Positions 1 through 11,225 are shown, counted from the stretch's first letter. The stretch: 64,000 nt of DNA from Cololabis saira (GCF_033807715.1 NC_084606.1:36700401-36764400); one strand, 5' to 3'. A program made the numbers and translations. The notes: generated by a model from the letters alone, not told the origin.

Positions 1-715
1 GTCCCGTTAGCGGTTCCGTTAGCGGTTCTGTTAGCGACCCCGTTAGCGGTTCCATTAGCAGTTGTTAGCGGCCCCGTTAGCGATCCCGTTAGCGTCTCGG
101 TTAGCAATCCCGTTAGCGGCTGGGTTAGCGGTCCCGTTAGCGGTCCCGTTAGCGGTTCAGTTAGCGATCCCGTTAGCGGTCCCGTTAGCGGTTCCGTTAG
201 CGGTTCTGTTAGCGGCCCCGTTAGCGGTCCCGTTAGCGGTTCTGTTAGCGGTTCCGTTAGCGGTTGTTAGCTGTCCCGTTAGCGATCCCGTTAGCGGCTC
301 GGTTAGCGATCCCGTTAGCGGCTTGGTTAGCGGTCCCGTTAGCGGTTCAGTTAGCGGTCCCGTTAGCGATCCTGTTAGCATTCCTGTTAGCGGTTCTGTT
401 AGCGGTTGTTAGCTGTCCCATTAGCGGTCCTGTTAGCGGTTCAGTTAGCGATCCCGTTAGCGATCCCGTTAGCGGTCCCGTTAGCGGTTCTCTTAGCGAT
501 TCCGTTAGCGGTTCTGTTAACGGTCCCGTTAGCGGTCCCGTTAGCGGTTTTGTTAGCGGTCCCATTAGCAGTTTCTGTTAGCGATCCCGTTAGCGGTTCT
601 GTTAGCGGTCCCGTTAGCGGTTCTGTTAGTTGTCCCGTTAGCGGTTATTTTAGCGGTCCCATTAGCAATTCTGTTAGCGGTCCCGTTAGCGGTTCGGTTA
701 GCTTATTACCGATTT
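1..715. repeat. 12-bp minisatellite, GTTAGCGGTCCC-type
   Basis: Almost uninterrupted tandem array of a 12-base unit, GTTAGCGGTCCC, with variants such as GTTAGCGGTTCC, GTTAGCGATCCC and GTTAGCGGTTCT. It runs off the left edge of the window and ends where AT-richer dispersed repeat begins. Because 12 is a multiple of 3, both strands stay open for long stretches and give low-complexity Leu/Ala/Pro/Val or Val/Ser/Gly/Pro translations. These are not genes. Confidence 0.95.
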
Positions 716-1063
716 TCTGCAATAACTTTTGAATGGTTTGACATAGAGAGTCATGGGTGGTGTCATTGGACTCTGTATCGAGTCCTTGACCTTCATTGGT
801 GCAAATTAGCCCCGCCCCTTCTTCTGATTGGTTGTCTCTATTTTCTGCAATAACTTTTGAATGGTTTGACATAGAGAATCATGTGTGGTGTCATTGGACT
901 TAGTTTTGAGTCCTTCACCTTTATTGCTTTCAAAATGCAATAATGTACACAAATGTGCAGCAGCCCGCCGTGGCACTCTCGAAATTTCTGCGAGGAAATT
1001 GTCTAGATTTATTTTATTATATATATATTTTATATATATATATACATATACATACATATATAT
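716..1063. repeat. Dispersed repeat fragments plus AT microsatellite
   Basis: Two partial copies (about 716-835 and 838-930) of the end of the dispersed element described at 24745-26037, recognised by the shared strings TTTTGAATGGTTTGACATAG and GGTGTCATTGGACT. A (TA)n-rich tract at about 1015-1063 follows and supplies the target site of the next element. No gene is visible. Confidence 0.7.
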
Positions 1064-2389
1064 TAGGGGTGTCACGGTACACACAAGTCACGGTTCGGTA
1101 CTTACCTCGGTACAGGGGTCACGGTTCGGTACGGGTTCGGTATGGGTTCGGTACAACGGAAAAAAAATACAAAAAGTCCCAAATGTATAAGACGAGTTTT
1201 TTCTTCCTTTATTTTGATCATAGCATTTGAAAGTTAAAGTTTGTTCAAAACTAAAAAGCATCTCTTATTAAAGTGTAAATTAAATAGAATAAAACATTTA
1301 ACTTGTGCATTAGTGTTTTTAATTTTTTATGTTTTTTATGTGAGCGCGGGATGGGACATTGTAACGAGCTCGAGCACTTTTAATAAATACTTGAACCCGG
1401 GCTCCTCTACTGCTGCATATGGGCAGAGCCGTCTGGGGGCGGAGCATTCTCCATGGGCCTTATGATAGTCATTTTAACGTTCAACAACATCATCCTACCA
1501 GAAACACACACACACACACGCGGAGCTGAAAACTCAGATAGTCACGGACTGACTCAGTTCCATCTTTGATTCAGCTTAAATACAAAAAACCTAACTGGTC
1601 TAAAATTACACAATCTATTTAGATAGATATAGACACAGCGGTCTATAACATCATTTCTGAGCTCTATAACAGAGAATAGACTCGGCGGTCTAGTTGACAA
1701 CAACACAAATCACATTCAAATAGGCAGGTGGTCAAAGCTACCACAACATTCTGTTAAGAAATTATTTAAGAAGGTTACACTGACTCACCAACGGTAGTTG
1801 ACTCTTCCATAACCCAAAAAAATCCAGGTAACGTGGAAAACGGGGTAACATTCAAAACTTTGTACATGCTTACTAGTCCTCTTTTAAACTTTAGCGCTAA
1901 TCTCCTTTGCGGTGACTGTTAAGGCTGATTTATGGTACCGCGTTACATCAACGCAGCGCCTACGGCGAAGGTTGCGCGTATGCGCGTAACCTCGCCGTAG
2001 ACTGCGCCGTACCCTACGGCGTATGCTCTGCGTCGATTTAACGCAGAACCATAAATCAGGCTTTACTCCCAATCCGCGCTGGCACACGGCCCTGATGCGT
2101 TCAGGACAGTTGTAAATTAAGAATTAGAACATTTTATCGTTATTATAGCCTACAATTTATGATGATATATGAATTGCACATATATTTATTGATATGCACA
2201 GACTAGCACACATTTAGGTCTGTAATGGAACGTGACTTTTGATATTTATAAGGGGAAAAAAAAAAGATGATTAATTTTTTTTTTTTTTTAACTCAGTCAG
2301 ACGTATTCGCCGTATATGACTGCGTGTACCGAACCGTGACCCCCGTACCGTGACGGGACGGGACGAATACAAATACCGTTACACCCCTA
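1064..2389. mobile_element. Non-autonomous hAT-type DNA transposon
   Basis: A 1,326-bp element bounded by inverted ends TAGGGGTGTCACGGTAC on the left and the complement of TAGGGGTGTAACGGTA on the right. Both sides are flanked by an 8-base ATATATAT (1056-1063 and 2390-2397), the target duplication length expected for hAT, although the AT-rich site makes that match weak. Sub-terminal GGTTCGGTAC-type repeats are typical of this fish family. No transposase ORF is present. A fold-back MITE is nested at 1920-2066. Confidence 0.8.
1920..2066. mobile_element. Fold-back MITE, AAGGCTGATTTATGG ends
   Basis: Near-palindromic MITE of about 147 bp whose arms start AAGGCTGATTTATGGT and end ACCATAAATCAGGCTT, with a GC-rich CTACGGCG core. 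The flanking TTA/TTA would fit a 3-base target duplication as in PIF/Harbinger elements, but this is tentative. The same family recurs near 4493-6171 (split), 4792-4960, 18007-18122 and 44844-44930, and degenerate at 47360-47433. Confidence 0.8.
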
Positions 2390-2470
2390 ATATATATATA
2401 TATATAATAAAATAAATATATATACAATATATTAAAATATATATGATTATATATTATATATTAAAAGTAC

Positions 2471-2670
2471 AGTTTCATTTCTGGAGGCATTTATAACAAT
2501 AAAACAACCAACATAGACTCAGTTTGTGTTTGAAAGTGTGTCCTGTTTGTGTCTCACAGCTCCAGGACAGACTGGAGGAGGACGGAGTGACTGGAGTCAC
2601 CCTGAAGTGGAGAGAGCAGCCGGATGGACAAGTCTTCCACAAGGAGGACAAAAGAAAGAAGAGCGTTTAG
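2471..2670 (+). pseudogene. C-type lectin gene remnant: last intron end and final exon
   Basis: Matches the end of intron 4 and all of exon 5 of the three lectin genes in this window. The coding part is 2560-2670, after an acceptor ending TCTCACAG, and reads from LQDRLEEDG to a TAG stop. Compared with the intact genes it has GAC for GAG near the end and a GTT codon before the stop. Exons 1-4 are not found upstream, where a hAT element and minisatellite lie instead. It is therefore a truncated relic, perhaps the edge of a larger cluster to the left. Confidence 0.85.
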
Positions 2671-2912
2671 AGTTTAGTTCATATCTGCTAACATAATAAT
2701 GACATTAATAATCTGTAATCATCACTTTGCATGATTTTTATTTTCTTTTTTATCCTTTGTTTGTCACATAAACATGCTTACTGTGATAAACCTGCCATTT
2801 ATCAGAATTTATTAGAAATGTAGGGTTTTGGTAAAGTAGGAGTTACAGTATATAAAGCTCCAGGTCCTGGTTAGACAGAGAAAAGGGTGTGGATTGAGAT
2901 GATTTAGGTTCA

Positions 2913-2989
2913 TCACCCTGAAGTGGAGAGAGCGGCCTCATGGACAAGTCTTCCACAAGGAGGAGAAAAGAAAGAAGAGCGAGTTGTAA
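2913..2989 (+). pseudogene. Second C-type lectin final-exon remnant
   Basis: Partial copy of the same final exon, starting inside it at TCACCCTGAAGTGG and ending GAGTTGTAA (TAA stop at 2987-2989). It lies about 240 bp beyond the first remnant. Its 3' flank runs straight from AGATTCAGT (ends 3009) into CATGTGTGATGG (starts 3010). In the intact plus-strand gene at 59.5 kb these two strings are separated by a 154-bp L2 tail (60908-61061), so this relic preserves the uninserted state. Confidence 0.8.
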
Positions 2990-3296
2990 AATAGCAGCCC
3001 AGATTCAGTCATGTGTGATGGAGGTTTAGTTCATATACGTTCATATTTACAGGAGCTTTACTGCCGCTTTATACAATTATTAGTCATAAACTGTTGAGAT
3101 GAATGTCAAGATTGTTTTTGTCTTTATTGTTTGTGATAGGAACATATGATGACTTTGTGAACACAGACTGTCCTCTAGTCTTTTTATTGGGCAATAATTC
3201 TGAAATACAGTAATTGAGTTGATTAGAGATTTTTTCGAAGTAGAAAAGTCGTATTCCCCCTAAAACTTTAATTTACATTTGACAAAAACTGTGTTA

Positions 3297-3617
3297 TTTA
3301 AAGGAGCATGAGGCTCCTTTTAAGAAATGAGACTCTCTAGCGCCACCCTTCACCACGACGGCCGTTGGGGGTACTGCAGCCAACAGTGAAGCCGGCACGG
3401 GAGAACGGGGAGAACGTGCATGCAGCGCGGGAAAAGCGGCCCCAGCCTTGCAGCACATTTTGCAGCACACAGCCTGTTCAAGGCAAAGGAGAGATACACT
3501 AGAGGGCTCATTCTTTTTGGTTTGGAACGCTTCATCTGACATTATTACTAGAAAAATTCAAACGTATACAATTTTTTTTCATAAATCCTGCCTCAATCCT
3601 GCCTCATGCTCCTTTAA
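3297..3617. mobile_element. MITE with TTTAAAGGAGCATGAGGC inverted ends
   Basis: A 321-bp element with 17-18 bp inverted termini (TTTAAAGGAGCATGAGGC, and GCCTCATGCTCCTTTAA at the right). The central GC-rich part is not coding: short open frames on both strands share no recognisable domain. The TTAA or TTTAA at each edge could be target duplication, as for piggyBac-like elements, but the superfamily is not certain. Confidence 0.75.
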
Positions 3618-4388
3618 GAGAGCTCTTTTCAATGTAAATGTGAACTCTAGTTAGTGTCAGTAAAATGAATGAACTGTTGTTTGTAATTGTGCACTTTTTA
3701 TCAAAACACTTAATTGGTCTTTAAACAGAATGGGCACCACTTGTGATGGGAAAAGTAAATGCATCCTTAATTCTATTTCAGGTTTACATTTTGTTTTTAT
3801 TTTTTATTTCAGGTTACATTTTAATTGAATTATTTCAGGTTTAAGCTTATTTAATTTGATTTATTTAATTTCATTGATTTTTATTTTTATTTTATTTGAC
3901 TCATACAGTCAAACTACTATATCTATACTTACAGTACATTTGTTATTGATAAAGGTTGTCAAGTTAAATTGCATGTTGTTATACGCTCATTTTGTACCTA
4001 TAATACATTTGGGATGGGAGAGGTGAAAGGGTGTGGGACGGAGGGCCTCCAAATAACATTTCGCTTAGGGGCCCCAATTCGGTCAGGGGCTGCTCATACA
4101 GTATTTAAAGTAGATGTTTTTTATCTAAATGTAACCAATCAATTGTATCATCATTCCATTTGCTGCCATCTGCTGGTGCATCAGGGAACAGCTCCCATAA
4201 TCACACTCTTACGCAGCTTGTTGAACTATGGCTGTGTTGCCACACTGAAAAAGAAAGTGATTGGTCAGAGGAGGTTGTTGCCATAGTTTAATTTACAACT
4301 GTGCGTTTTTGAAAGCTGGAAGGAAAGTGTTGTTCCCTTAATCTAGAAGAACTTTGCTGTTGTGGAAAAACTATCAGCACCTCTGTAT
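3618..4388. other. Non-coding interval, nothing recognised
   Basis: AT-rich sequence with repeated TTATTTCAGGTT-type motifs at about 3770-3850. The short open frame at 3969-4286 has no recognisable motif, splice context or paralogue here and is not called as a gene. Confidence 0.6.
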
Positions 4389-4492
4389 TACCGTATTTTT
4401 GCGACCATTAGGCGCATATAAACGTCTTATTTTTTATTTTTTTTTAAATGTGCCACGCGCCCAATGACGCAATGCGCCCATTGTATTATTGT

Positions 4493-6171
4493 AAAGGCTG
4501 ATTTATGGTTCCACATTACACCAACGCAGAGCGAGGCCGGTTCTAGGGGGGGGCAGGGGTGGGCTGTGCCCACCCAAACGTGCGTCCTGCCCACCCAATC
4601 AAAGTTATGGGGATCATTCATTTTTTTATATATATATATTTTTTTATATATATATAAAAAAATATTACAAAATATCTGTACCGTTTCTGATTGGGTGGGC
4701 ACTGCGCATCATTTTTAGACACTACAATGAACGCATACCGCAAAAGTTGTGTCTCGGAGACGTGAGACGTGTTCAGAACAGCAGACACACTGAAGGCTGA
4801 TTTATGGTTCCGCGTTACACCAACGCAGAGCCCCCGGCGTAAGGTACGCGGCGACGCGCAACGTTCGTTGCGCGTCACCGCGTAACCTACGCCGTGGCTG
4901 ATTTACGGTTCCGCCTCACACCGTGTCGCCGCGTACCCCGAGACGCCTCTCTCCATCCCGCTGAGGGCGGAGAGCGCCGGTGCGGGTGGCGGTGCTGCGG
5001 TGCCATGCAGGCTCTGGAGCCGCCAGCCTGCCGCGGGACCTTTTAAATCCACGCAGAGCCTAAAATACATAAAATAAATGCAGCCTCAACAGGGCACAAG
5101 CCAGTGTCCTGTTTGTGCCTCGCACAACAGGTGTTGTGCCAAAAAGTGATTTCCTGCCAGAATCTGATTTCTCCCCTGAAAATGGGTCTTTTTTACCTGC
5201 CAAAAATGGATTGAAGGCCAAATACAATTAATAAATGGTTGTTTCTACCTAAATATGATTTGATCTCATTCTTGAGCTTCATAATAGACTAGACTCAACT
5301 AGAGCTCACAGGATTGCTTTTAACTCTTTTAAAGGACTATTACAACACAAAATAGGCATTTTCACCTGCCAAAAATTGATTGAAGGCAAAATACAGTTAA
5401 TGAAAAGTTGTTTCTGCCTAAATATTATTTATATCAGATAATATATCATTTTTTGCTGCTTTGCCAAAAAAATGCTACCTAATGGTTTTCTACCTTTGTA
5501 GAGCTACAATTTTACTGTGTTTTACTCTCTAAACCGCTTCCTTTTCTCCCAAGTGGTCCTTGTCTCTTGCCAGGCCGTCATTGTAAATAAGAATGTGTTC
5601 TTAATGACCTGCCTGGTTAAATAAAGGCGAATGACTGAATGAATATCAAATAAAGCAATAGAATTGGGTTTTTTTTTTCTCTTTATCGTATTTACAAAGT
5701 GTAATGCAATTCATGTCATGGGTAGTGTATTTTGAAGGATCAAATACTCAACATCTCATATTATCCATATTACATCGTGCAAGAAATGATTGGCGTGGCA
5801 ATCAAACTTTGAAAATTGACTGTACGCATGCGCAGAACCACAAAGTAGCATTTCTCGGCAAGGATTGGCAGAACACCGGTCCCAAGCCCGGGTAAATGCA
5901 GAGGGAAGTGTCAGGAAGAGCAATTGGGTTAGCATACTGTGGAGAAGATAGATGAACTGATATGATGATAGCATAGTTTTCAATGCATTTCAGGGGTTTG
6001 ACCCCCCAAAATTATTTCGCCCGTGCAGCATCGCCCACCCTACGTTTCAGTCTGCCCACCTTAGTGGGCCTCGCTAAATCCGGCCCTGACGCAGAGCCTA
6101 CACCATAGGCGACGTGCACCGTACGATAGGCTCTGCGTCGATTTAACACGGAACCATAATTCAGGCTTAAG
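4493..6171. mobile_element. Fold-back MITE split by a hAT insertion
   Basis: Left half AAGGCTGATTTATGGTTCC at 4493-4531 and right half at 6089-6171 ending GGAACCATAATTCAGGCTTA. The two halves join cleanly through the 8-base target duplication ACGCAGAG of the inserted hAT element. Same family as 1920-2066. Confidence 0.8.
4532..6088. mobile_element. hAT-type element with exact 8-bp target duplication
   Basis: A 1,557-bp insertion with termini CGAGGCCGGTTCTAG and, inverted, CAGGGCCGGATTTAG, flanked by ACGCAGAG at 4524-4531 and 6089-6096. The 8-base duplication and CAGGGCCGG-type terminus indicate hAT. No transposase is visible. It carries a partial MITE at about 4792-4960 and, at about 5560-5650, a LINE 3' end (TGCCTGGTTAAATAAAGG followed by GAATGA repeats). 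Confidence 0.85.
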
Positions 6172-6906
6172 GCGGACGTGATTGAGGCCACCATGAGAAG
6201 TTAAAGGGGGAAGGGGGCGCGTGAATTGCACGTGATTGCCAGGCGGCGGGCTCCGTGGCGGGACACCTGGAGCGGATGGGGCAACTCGGCCTCGCTACCG
6301 AGAAGGAGACGCGGCTCCCGGGGGAGGTGCGCCCCGGAGGCGAGCCCGAAGGCCGGGGGAACCACCGACCGAGCGTAACCCGTGGGCGGGGAGGTCGGCT
6401 GCCGCTCGGTCAGCGGGCTCCGTTGTTTACTGTTGATGGATTGTAAATGCGTGGGCTGACGTGTCTACTGGGCTCAACTGTTGGACTGGCCTGTTGTTCG
6501 AGCTTTTGCAAAGGCCGGCATCGGAAAGTGACTCAGCTGCTCAGCACGGCCAGAGCTGCGGGCTCGTGCCCGTCGCAGCGCTGATCAGTTCTCCCAGTCT
6601 CAGCGCGATCAGGCTCGGATGAAACCGACACGCTGAGTACTGACAACTGATTAATGTAATAACTTAAATAAAGTACAATCAAACTAAGTTTTGCTCCCGC
6701 TCTATTTTTAAATACGCACATTTGTATGCCTGTGTGTGTGTGTGTTGTGCGGCGCGCGCGTGTTTGTTGTTGTAAGGCAGCTCTCCATGTGTGTAGACGG
6801 CGCCTTTTTGGTCGGTGCGCCGTGTGTGTTTTAAATACAGAAATGACACACAAAACTGAGGGTGCACCTTTCTAAACGGCGCGCCGTATGGTCGTCAAAA
6901 TACGGT

Positions 6907-7399
6907 ATATTTTTTAACCACCTAGGTTAATATCTGGGCTGAAGCTGAGTGCATTATGTTATCATGAATAAAGATGTGACAGATGGTCCAAGTTCACTAA
7001 ACACATCACTTGCATGGAAGCAAATTAAAACGTACATCAGGATTCTTGATGCATAAATGACAGAAATAGAACGCATAGTAATTAGAAGAACATAAGAATG
7101 ATTAACCTTTTACTTACCAGCCTGTTCTGAGGCATCTGCTCTCAAACCACATGTGATAATCTTAAGACTAAACCTTAAAACATCTACATAATATGTAATT
7201 GTAGCTGTGTGTGCCAGCAGAGCCCAAACTCTCAAAGCCAAAATATGAGTCTGCACGAACTTTACTCATAAGGAAGGTCATACAATGGTTAAGACTAATA
7301 CTTCCATCACAATTCCACACTTTTGTTTGCAAATATAAAAGCTAATAATCAACACAAAGATGAAGGTAATATCATTGTTGATATAATGAGTAGTGTATC
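6907..7399. other. Non-coding interval next to a retroviral relic
   Basis: AT-rich, no supported ORF. It lies downstream, in the minus-strand sense, of the env relic and might hold degraded 3' LTR sequence. I could not identify TG...CA borders or a matching second LTR. Confidence 0.4.
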
Positions 7400-8130
7400 A
7401 TAAAAAAACAAATATCACCACCATTAACCTCCATGGCCACCAGAAGCCAAACATCAAGCTCCAAATGTCAAGGAGCCAGTAAATGACTTCACAGCCCTGA
7501 CTACACTTACTACCAGTTAAAACCCCTCGGGGAACAAATCTAGAAATTCTACCTACAAAATTAAGGAAGAAATAATAACGAATAAAAGTAAAAACACATT
7601 GTGGCAGGATCACAGTTCTTCTTCAGTGAGAGTGTACAGGCACCACACGCCTGTTAATATCCGGAAAAGAAGTTGTTGCGGTGAAAAGATGAGAGCTCAT
7701 GTAGGAAGTGCCAGTAACCCTCATGAACATCACATGCACACAGGGAATCACACAGCAGAACAAAAAGAAGACCATACACAATATAATCAAAAATGCAGTA
7801 CACAGTTTCAGCACCACAGAGTATCAGGAACCCAATATCAACCACACCATGATTCGAAACCCCAGGTTGTTGAGGAGTCGCAATCTTTTTGTGCCTGGAG
7901 GAGAACATTCAAATGTGCCACTACATGATTCATGTTATCAATAATGTCCAGAAAGTATGTGGAACAGGTTTCTCAAATAATGTGACAAACAACCCTGGGC
8001 TGCCAATATTTATTCAAAGGCTAATCTGTTCTGTAAAGCAACCTTATGCACAGACTTAACTTCAATTGAGACAGCGTGGAAACCATCAATGGCCAGAGCA
8101 GTGAGGTTTTCTAGCGCGGAGCCAGATCAC
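7400..8130 (-). pseudogene. Endogenous retrovirus env (transmembrane subunit) relic
   Basis: On the minus strand, about 8130 down to 7620, the translation resembles the TM subunit of a retroviral envelope. A heptad-rich ectodomain segment contains VALQNRLAFE and then, after an in-frame stop, ILAAQG. Further on, in the open frame at 7623-7817, comes a very hydrophobic membrane anchor (FLIILCMVFFLFCCVIPCV) and a short cytoplasmic tail. Stops and frame changes between these parts show it is dead. The order pol (8250-8515) then env on the same strand fits a provirus. No surface subunit or LTR is recognised. Confidence 0.65.
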
Positions 8131-8249
8131 CCCGCCAAGTTAACCGTAACCGACCAAAGAACGAGATTCCCTGGAGAGTTCACGAATAGAAACATGGGTG
8201 GTGGAATAGAAATAATGATAATCAGTGTGATGGTATGACAACTTATCCT

Positions 8250-8515
8250 AAATGTCAACATGTGGTAAGAGTTTCTCTCATTCTCTCAGCATTCTGAATA
8301 GACTTACTATCAGATTTCAAACATTTCTTGCATTTCCGAATAGCACCAAAATCATGACAAAATCCAAAACCAGTCAGAGCAACTAACTCAGCCACTTGGG
8401 CAGAGTAAGATTGTAGTAGTGACCCCAAAACCAAAATATCATGGTTTGAGACAACAGAAAATCCCACTCAATTCTTCCCTAAGGGTTCATCTCTGTAGGC
8501 TGAACCATCCACAAA
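8250..8515 (-). pseudogene. Endogenous retrovirus pol (RNase H) relic
   Basis: Reading the minus strand from about 8515, the translation starts LFVDGSAYRDE, the first acidic strand of retroviral RNase H, and after a stop continues VGFSVVSNHD and SAQVAELVALT. It ends with a CHDFG...LKSD...NAER segment typical of the RNase H C-terminal half in gamma/epsilon-like elements. The stretch between ELVALT and CHDFG is shorter than in the family, implying an internal deletion that removes a catalytic region. Non-functional. Confidence 0.75.
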
Positions 8516-8660
8516 TAGTCCCAGATGAGCCGAACAAGGGACCCTTGCATGCCTCGACGTGAACGCCTTCGGACCGACCTGGAGCTGAAGGAGGCCCAGC
8601 TGCAGTGCCCATGCATTCCCCTCATCCACACGGAGATGAGGACAGCAGGTGAGGAATTTT
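8516..8660 (+). repeat. Segment shared with 31.6 kb and 53.5 kb
   Basis: The string GGGACCCTTGCATGCCTCG and about 120 following bases recur at about 31575-31700 and 53460-53590. The plus-strand frame here is open through RDPCMPRRERLRTDLELKE and ends at CAG followed by GTGAGG, a good donor consensus, so it could be a captured exon. No function is recognised. Confidence 0.5.
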
Positions 8661-8894
8661 AATGAGCAATTGGACAGATCATCCTGATAAAGTGGCTGGT
8701 GAGTGTATATTAGTATTAACTATTTGTGAGGAAGAGAACTAGGCGTTCTTTGCACATGTCACCAGATGGTAATAGGTAAATGATCCCTGGGCCACTCCAA
8801 CACAGACACACAGGGCAGTCTAGGTATATCAAGTTTTATTTTTCCCAGCACAAAAATTAATTGCTAAAAATACTATTAAAATATACTAATAAAA

Positions 8895-10290
8895 ACAATG
8901 GAAAACCACCTGGACTGTTTGAGGCAGGTGAGGGACTGTTCAATCCTCGGGAGTGGAAAGGCATCTCTATGTGTCGAAGCATTCAACTTCCGATAGTCAA
9001 AAAATCTCCAAGTGCCATCCCTTCTCTTTACAAGCACAATGGGGGCTTGAGCTCCCACCATCAAGCATTCTTTGGAGAAGCTTTCTCAGCTCTGGGAAAA
9101 GTGATGGTGGAAACCTTTCTTGGCTTGGTGGGGCAGTTCCAGTGGGGATTTGGTGTTGTACGGTATCAGTACACCGATAATCGTCTTCATGGGCTGCAAA
9201 TACCTTGCTCCATCGATTGAGACGTCGATCCATTTCCTGCTGCTCCTCTTCAGTTAGCCCTTCACCTCACAAAGTAAACACTGGGTTTTCCCCCTCCGGG
9301 GGCGACTGTACATTCTGGACATCCACTTCAACTATCCCGGGTTGGTCGATGCAAAGCATCAGTTCTTTTTCCCCATGAACATCACTTGGGTGAACCTGGT
9401 AGACAGAGGCCAAAGGACGGCCTGATAGGAAATAGGGAATGGATTAACATGTTTAATGTGAATAAGGACGTTTCCCTTCTTAATAACAGTCAGTGTCCTA
9501 GCCACATGCCACTGCTCCTCATCACTTATGCCCTCAACAGGAACGCAGGGGTTGGTGGTTTTGGAGCTTTGTAGTACCTGAGCCCAGAAAATCATCTCAC
9601 TGTGTTCTGGTACCTCAACAGTGTCTTGTCTGGCCAGCTTAGCCACACCAAAATTTCCTATCAGGGGGCCTTTATTTGTCTGCATGTGGCAAAAGCTTTT
9701 TCCCAAGCTCCTTTCACCTCAGGGGGAATGGTGGAGGTGAATGCGGTCATTCCTGGGTGATCTCCTTGAAACAGAGCCTTCCAACACTGTTTAATGACAT
9801 TCATTCCCAAAATCCCATTTTCTGAGCTGAGACACTCATCCTTCACAATCACAAACACCTTGTCCATTACTCTTATTCTCCCAATGACAAAGTTTAGAAT
9901 AGCATACCCAGTATATGGAATCCTCAGTCCATTGGCAGCTTTCAGTGTCAACCAATAGAGGTCACCTTTGTCTTGTGGGTGAATGTGACCAAACCACTGG
10001 ACTGGTCTCACTGGACAGGGTCACATGGGATCCTGTGTCCAATATACAAGGCACTTTAATTCCCTCAACCTCCACCATAACCCCATGGCAAATTTCAACA
10101 ATGTTGGGCCGTTACACTTCCTCACATTCCCAGCTACTTGCCCTGTAGTAGCTGGGCCTCCTAGTTTAACGGATTCTGCCGTGAAGCATTAGCAGTAGCA
10201 TTGCAGTAACTCTAAATGTGTCCTGGCTCCCCACAGGCTCTACAGATGGGCCTTCTACTTAACTCTTACATGAGTAAGAGAACATGCCCC
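8895..10290 (-). pseudogene. Ty3/gypsy retrotransposon relic: gag zinc knuckle, protease, RT start
   Basis: Minus-strand order matches a Ty3/gypsy polyprotein. Near 10210-10270 is a CCHC zinc knuckle (C-x2-C-x4-H-x4-C, CRACGEPGH) interrupted by a stop. Near 10026-10060 is an aspartic protease active site, CILDTGSHVTL, followed by the protease body (10011-9661). At 9233-8895 is the RT N-terminus, with VQHQIPTGTAPP, then KRRDGTWRF and YRKLNA...FPLPRIE. Frame shifts separate these parts and RT ends abruptly at about 8895 before its catalytic YxDD, so RNase H and integrase are missing. The DTG motif itself is intact. Confidence 0.85.
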
Positions 10291-10339
10291 CCCTCCTTTT
10301 CTCTTCTGATTTCTCTTCTTGCTTCCACAACCAGGACTG

Positions 10340-11225
10340 GAATCAAGAAACACTGACACTGAACGAGGAGCTCTACTCTTGTCCTGTAGCTGCAGCTATG
10401 ACTACTGGCCCTAACACACTACAGTTCACACTAACTATAGGCTTTACTAAACACTAACTAGAGGCTTTACTAAACACTAACAAGAGGCTTTACTAAAGAG
10501 AAACATCTTAAGTTTGATTTTAAAGGTGGAGGTGGTGTCAGCCTCCTTAACCCAGATTGGAAGTTGGTTCCATAGTAATGATTCCTGATAGCAGAAGCCC
10601 CGTCCTCCAAATCTACATTTGGATACCCTAGGAACTACGAGTAAACCTGCACTCTGAGAACGGAGAGCTCTGTTAGGAACATAAGGAACAACCAGGTCTT
10701 GCAAATATCGTTTTGGGCTTTATACGCAAGTAATAACATTTTTAGTTTAAGTTTTATGGGGCCAATGGAGCGAAGCTAACACTGGAGAGACGTGGTCCCT
10801 CTTGCTGATTCCTGTCAGCACTCTGCTGCTGCATTTTGGATCAGCTGGAGGATATTCAGAGAATTACTTGGACATCCTGCTAAGGCCAGGACGTCAGCAA
10901 GCACACAGCAGACATCTACACGGACATGTGGAAGCCGCAGCGGGATGACCAGAGGGGGGGACCGCAGGTCACCACGCAGCTCCCGAAGCTCCAGCCTGCA
11001 AACATACACAAAAGAGAAAAAAGGGGGCCAGCACAAGAAACTACAGTATATGACAAATCCTGATCAAAAATAACTCCAAAGCTTCTCACAGTTGTACTGG
11101 AGGCCATCGGACCACCATCTAATCCCTTCCCAAGGTGCTTTGAACCTGAAATAATGACCTCTGTTTTTTTTGGGGAATTTAGAGGCCAAAAATGTATGGA
11201 CATCCAGTCCTTGATGTTCCTGCAT
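10340..11225 (-). pseudogene. Chimeric L2 LINE 3' fragment
   Basis: Minus-strand similarity to the C-terminus and 3' UTR of the L2 ORF at 32543-35257. The stretch 10704-10477 reads QDLVVPYVPNRALRSQS and on to KMFLFSKA. It is rearranged: RT-coding sequence (about 10740-10890) jumps into 3' UTR sequence (about 10890-11040, AGCTCCCGAAGCTCC type) and back into RT sequence (11040-11225). The same chimeric junctions occur at 18805-19395, so these two pieces are copies of each other. Confidence 0.8.

Larger units (their letters stand above)
4389..6906. mobile_element. Outer TIR transposon, TACCGTATTTTTGCGACC type
   Basis: Begins TACCGTATTTTTGCGACCAT (4389) and ends with the rough inverted counterpart GGTCGTCAAAATACGGTA (6906), a terminus common in fish genomes. 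It spans 2.5 kb only because other elements are inserted in it: a fold-back MITE (4493-6171) itself split by a hAT element (4532-6088), which in turn carries another MITE fragment and a LINE 3' tail. Original internal sequence is visible at about 6172-6906, including a GC-rich stretch at 6232-6450 with no recognisable protein. Confidence 0.65.

Noticed and set aside
1..715. Possible CRISPR-like array
   Set aside because: No spacers: the 12-bp units are contiguous and variable, and the genome is eukaryotic.
62..732. Open frames of more than 100 codons on both strands in the 12-bp array
   Set aside because: They follow from a repeat unit that is a multiple of three. No start context, domain or unique sequence.
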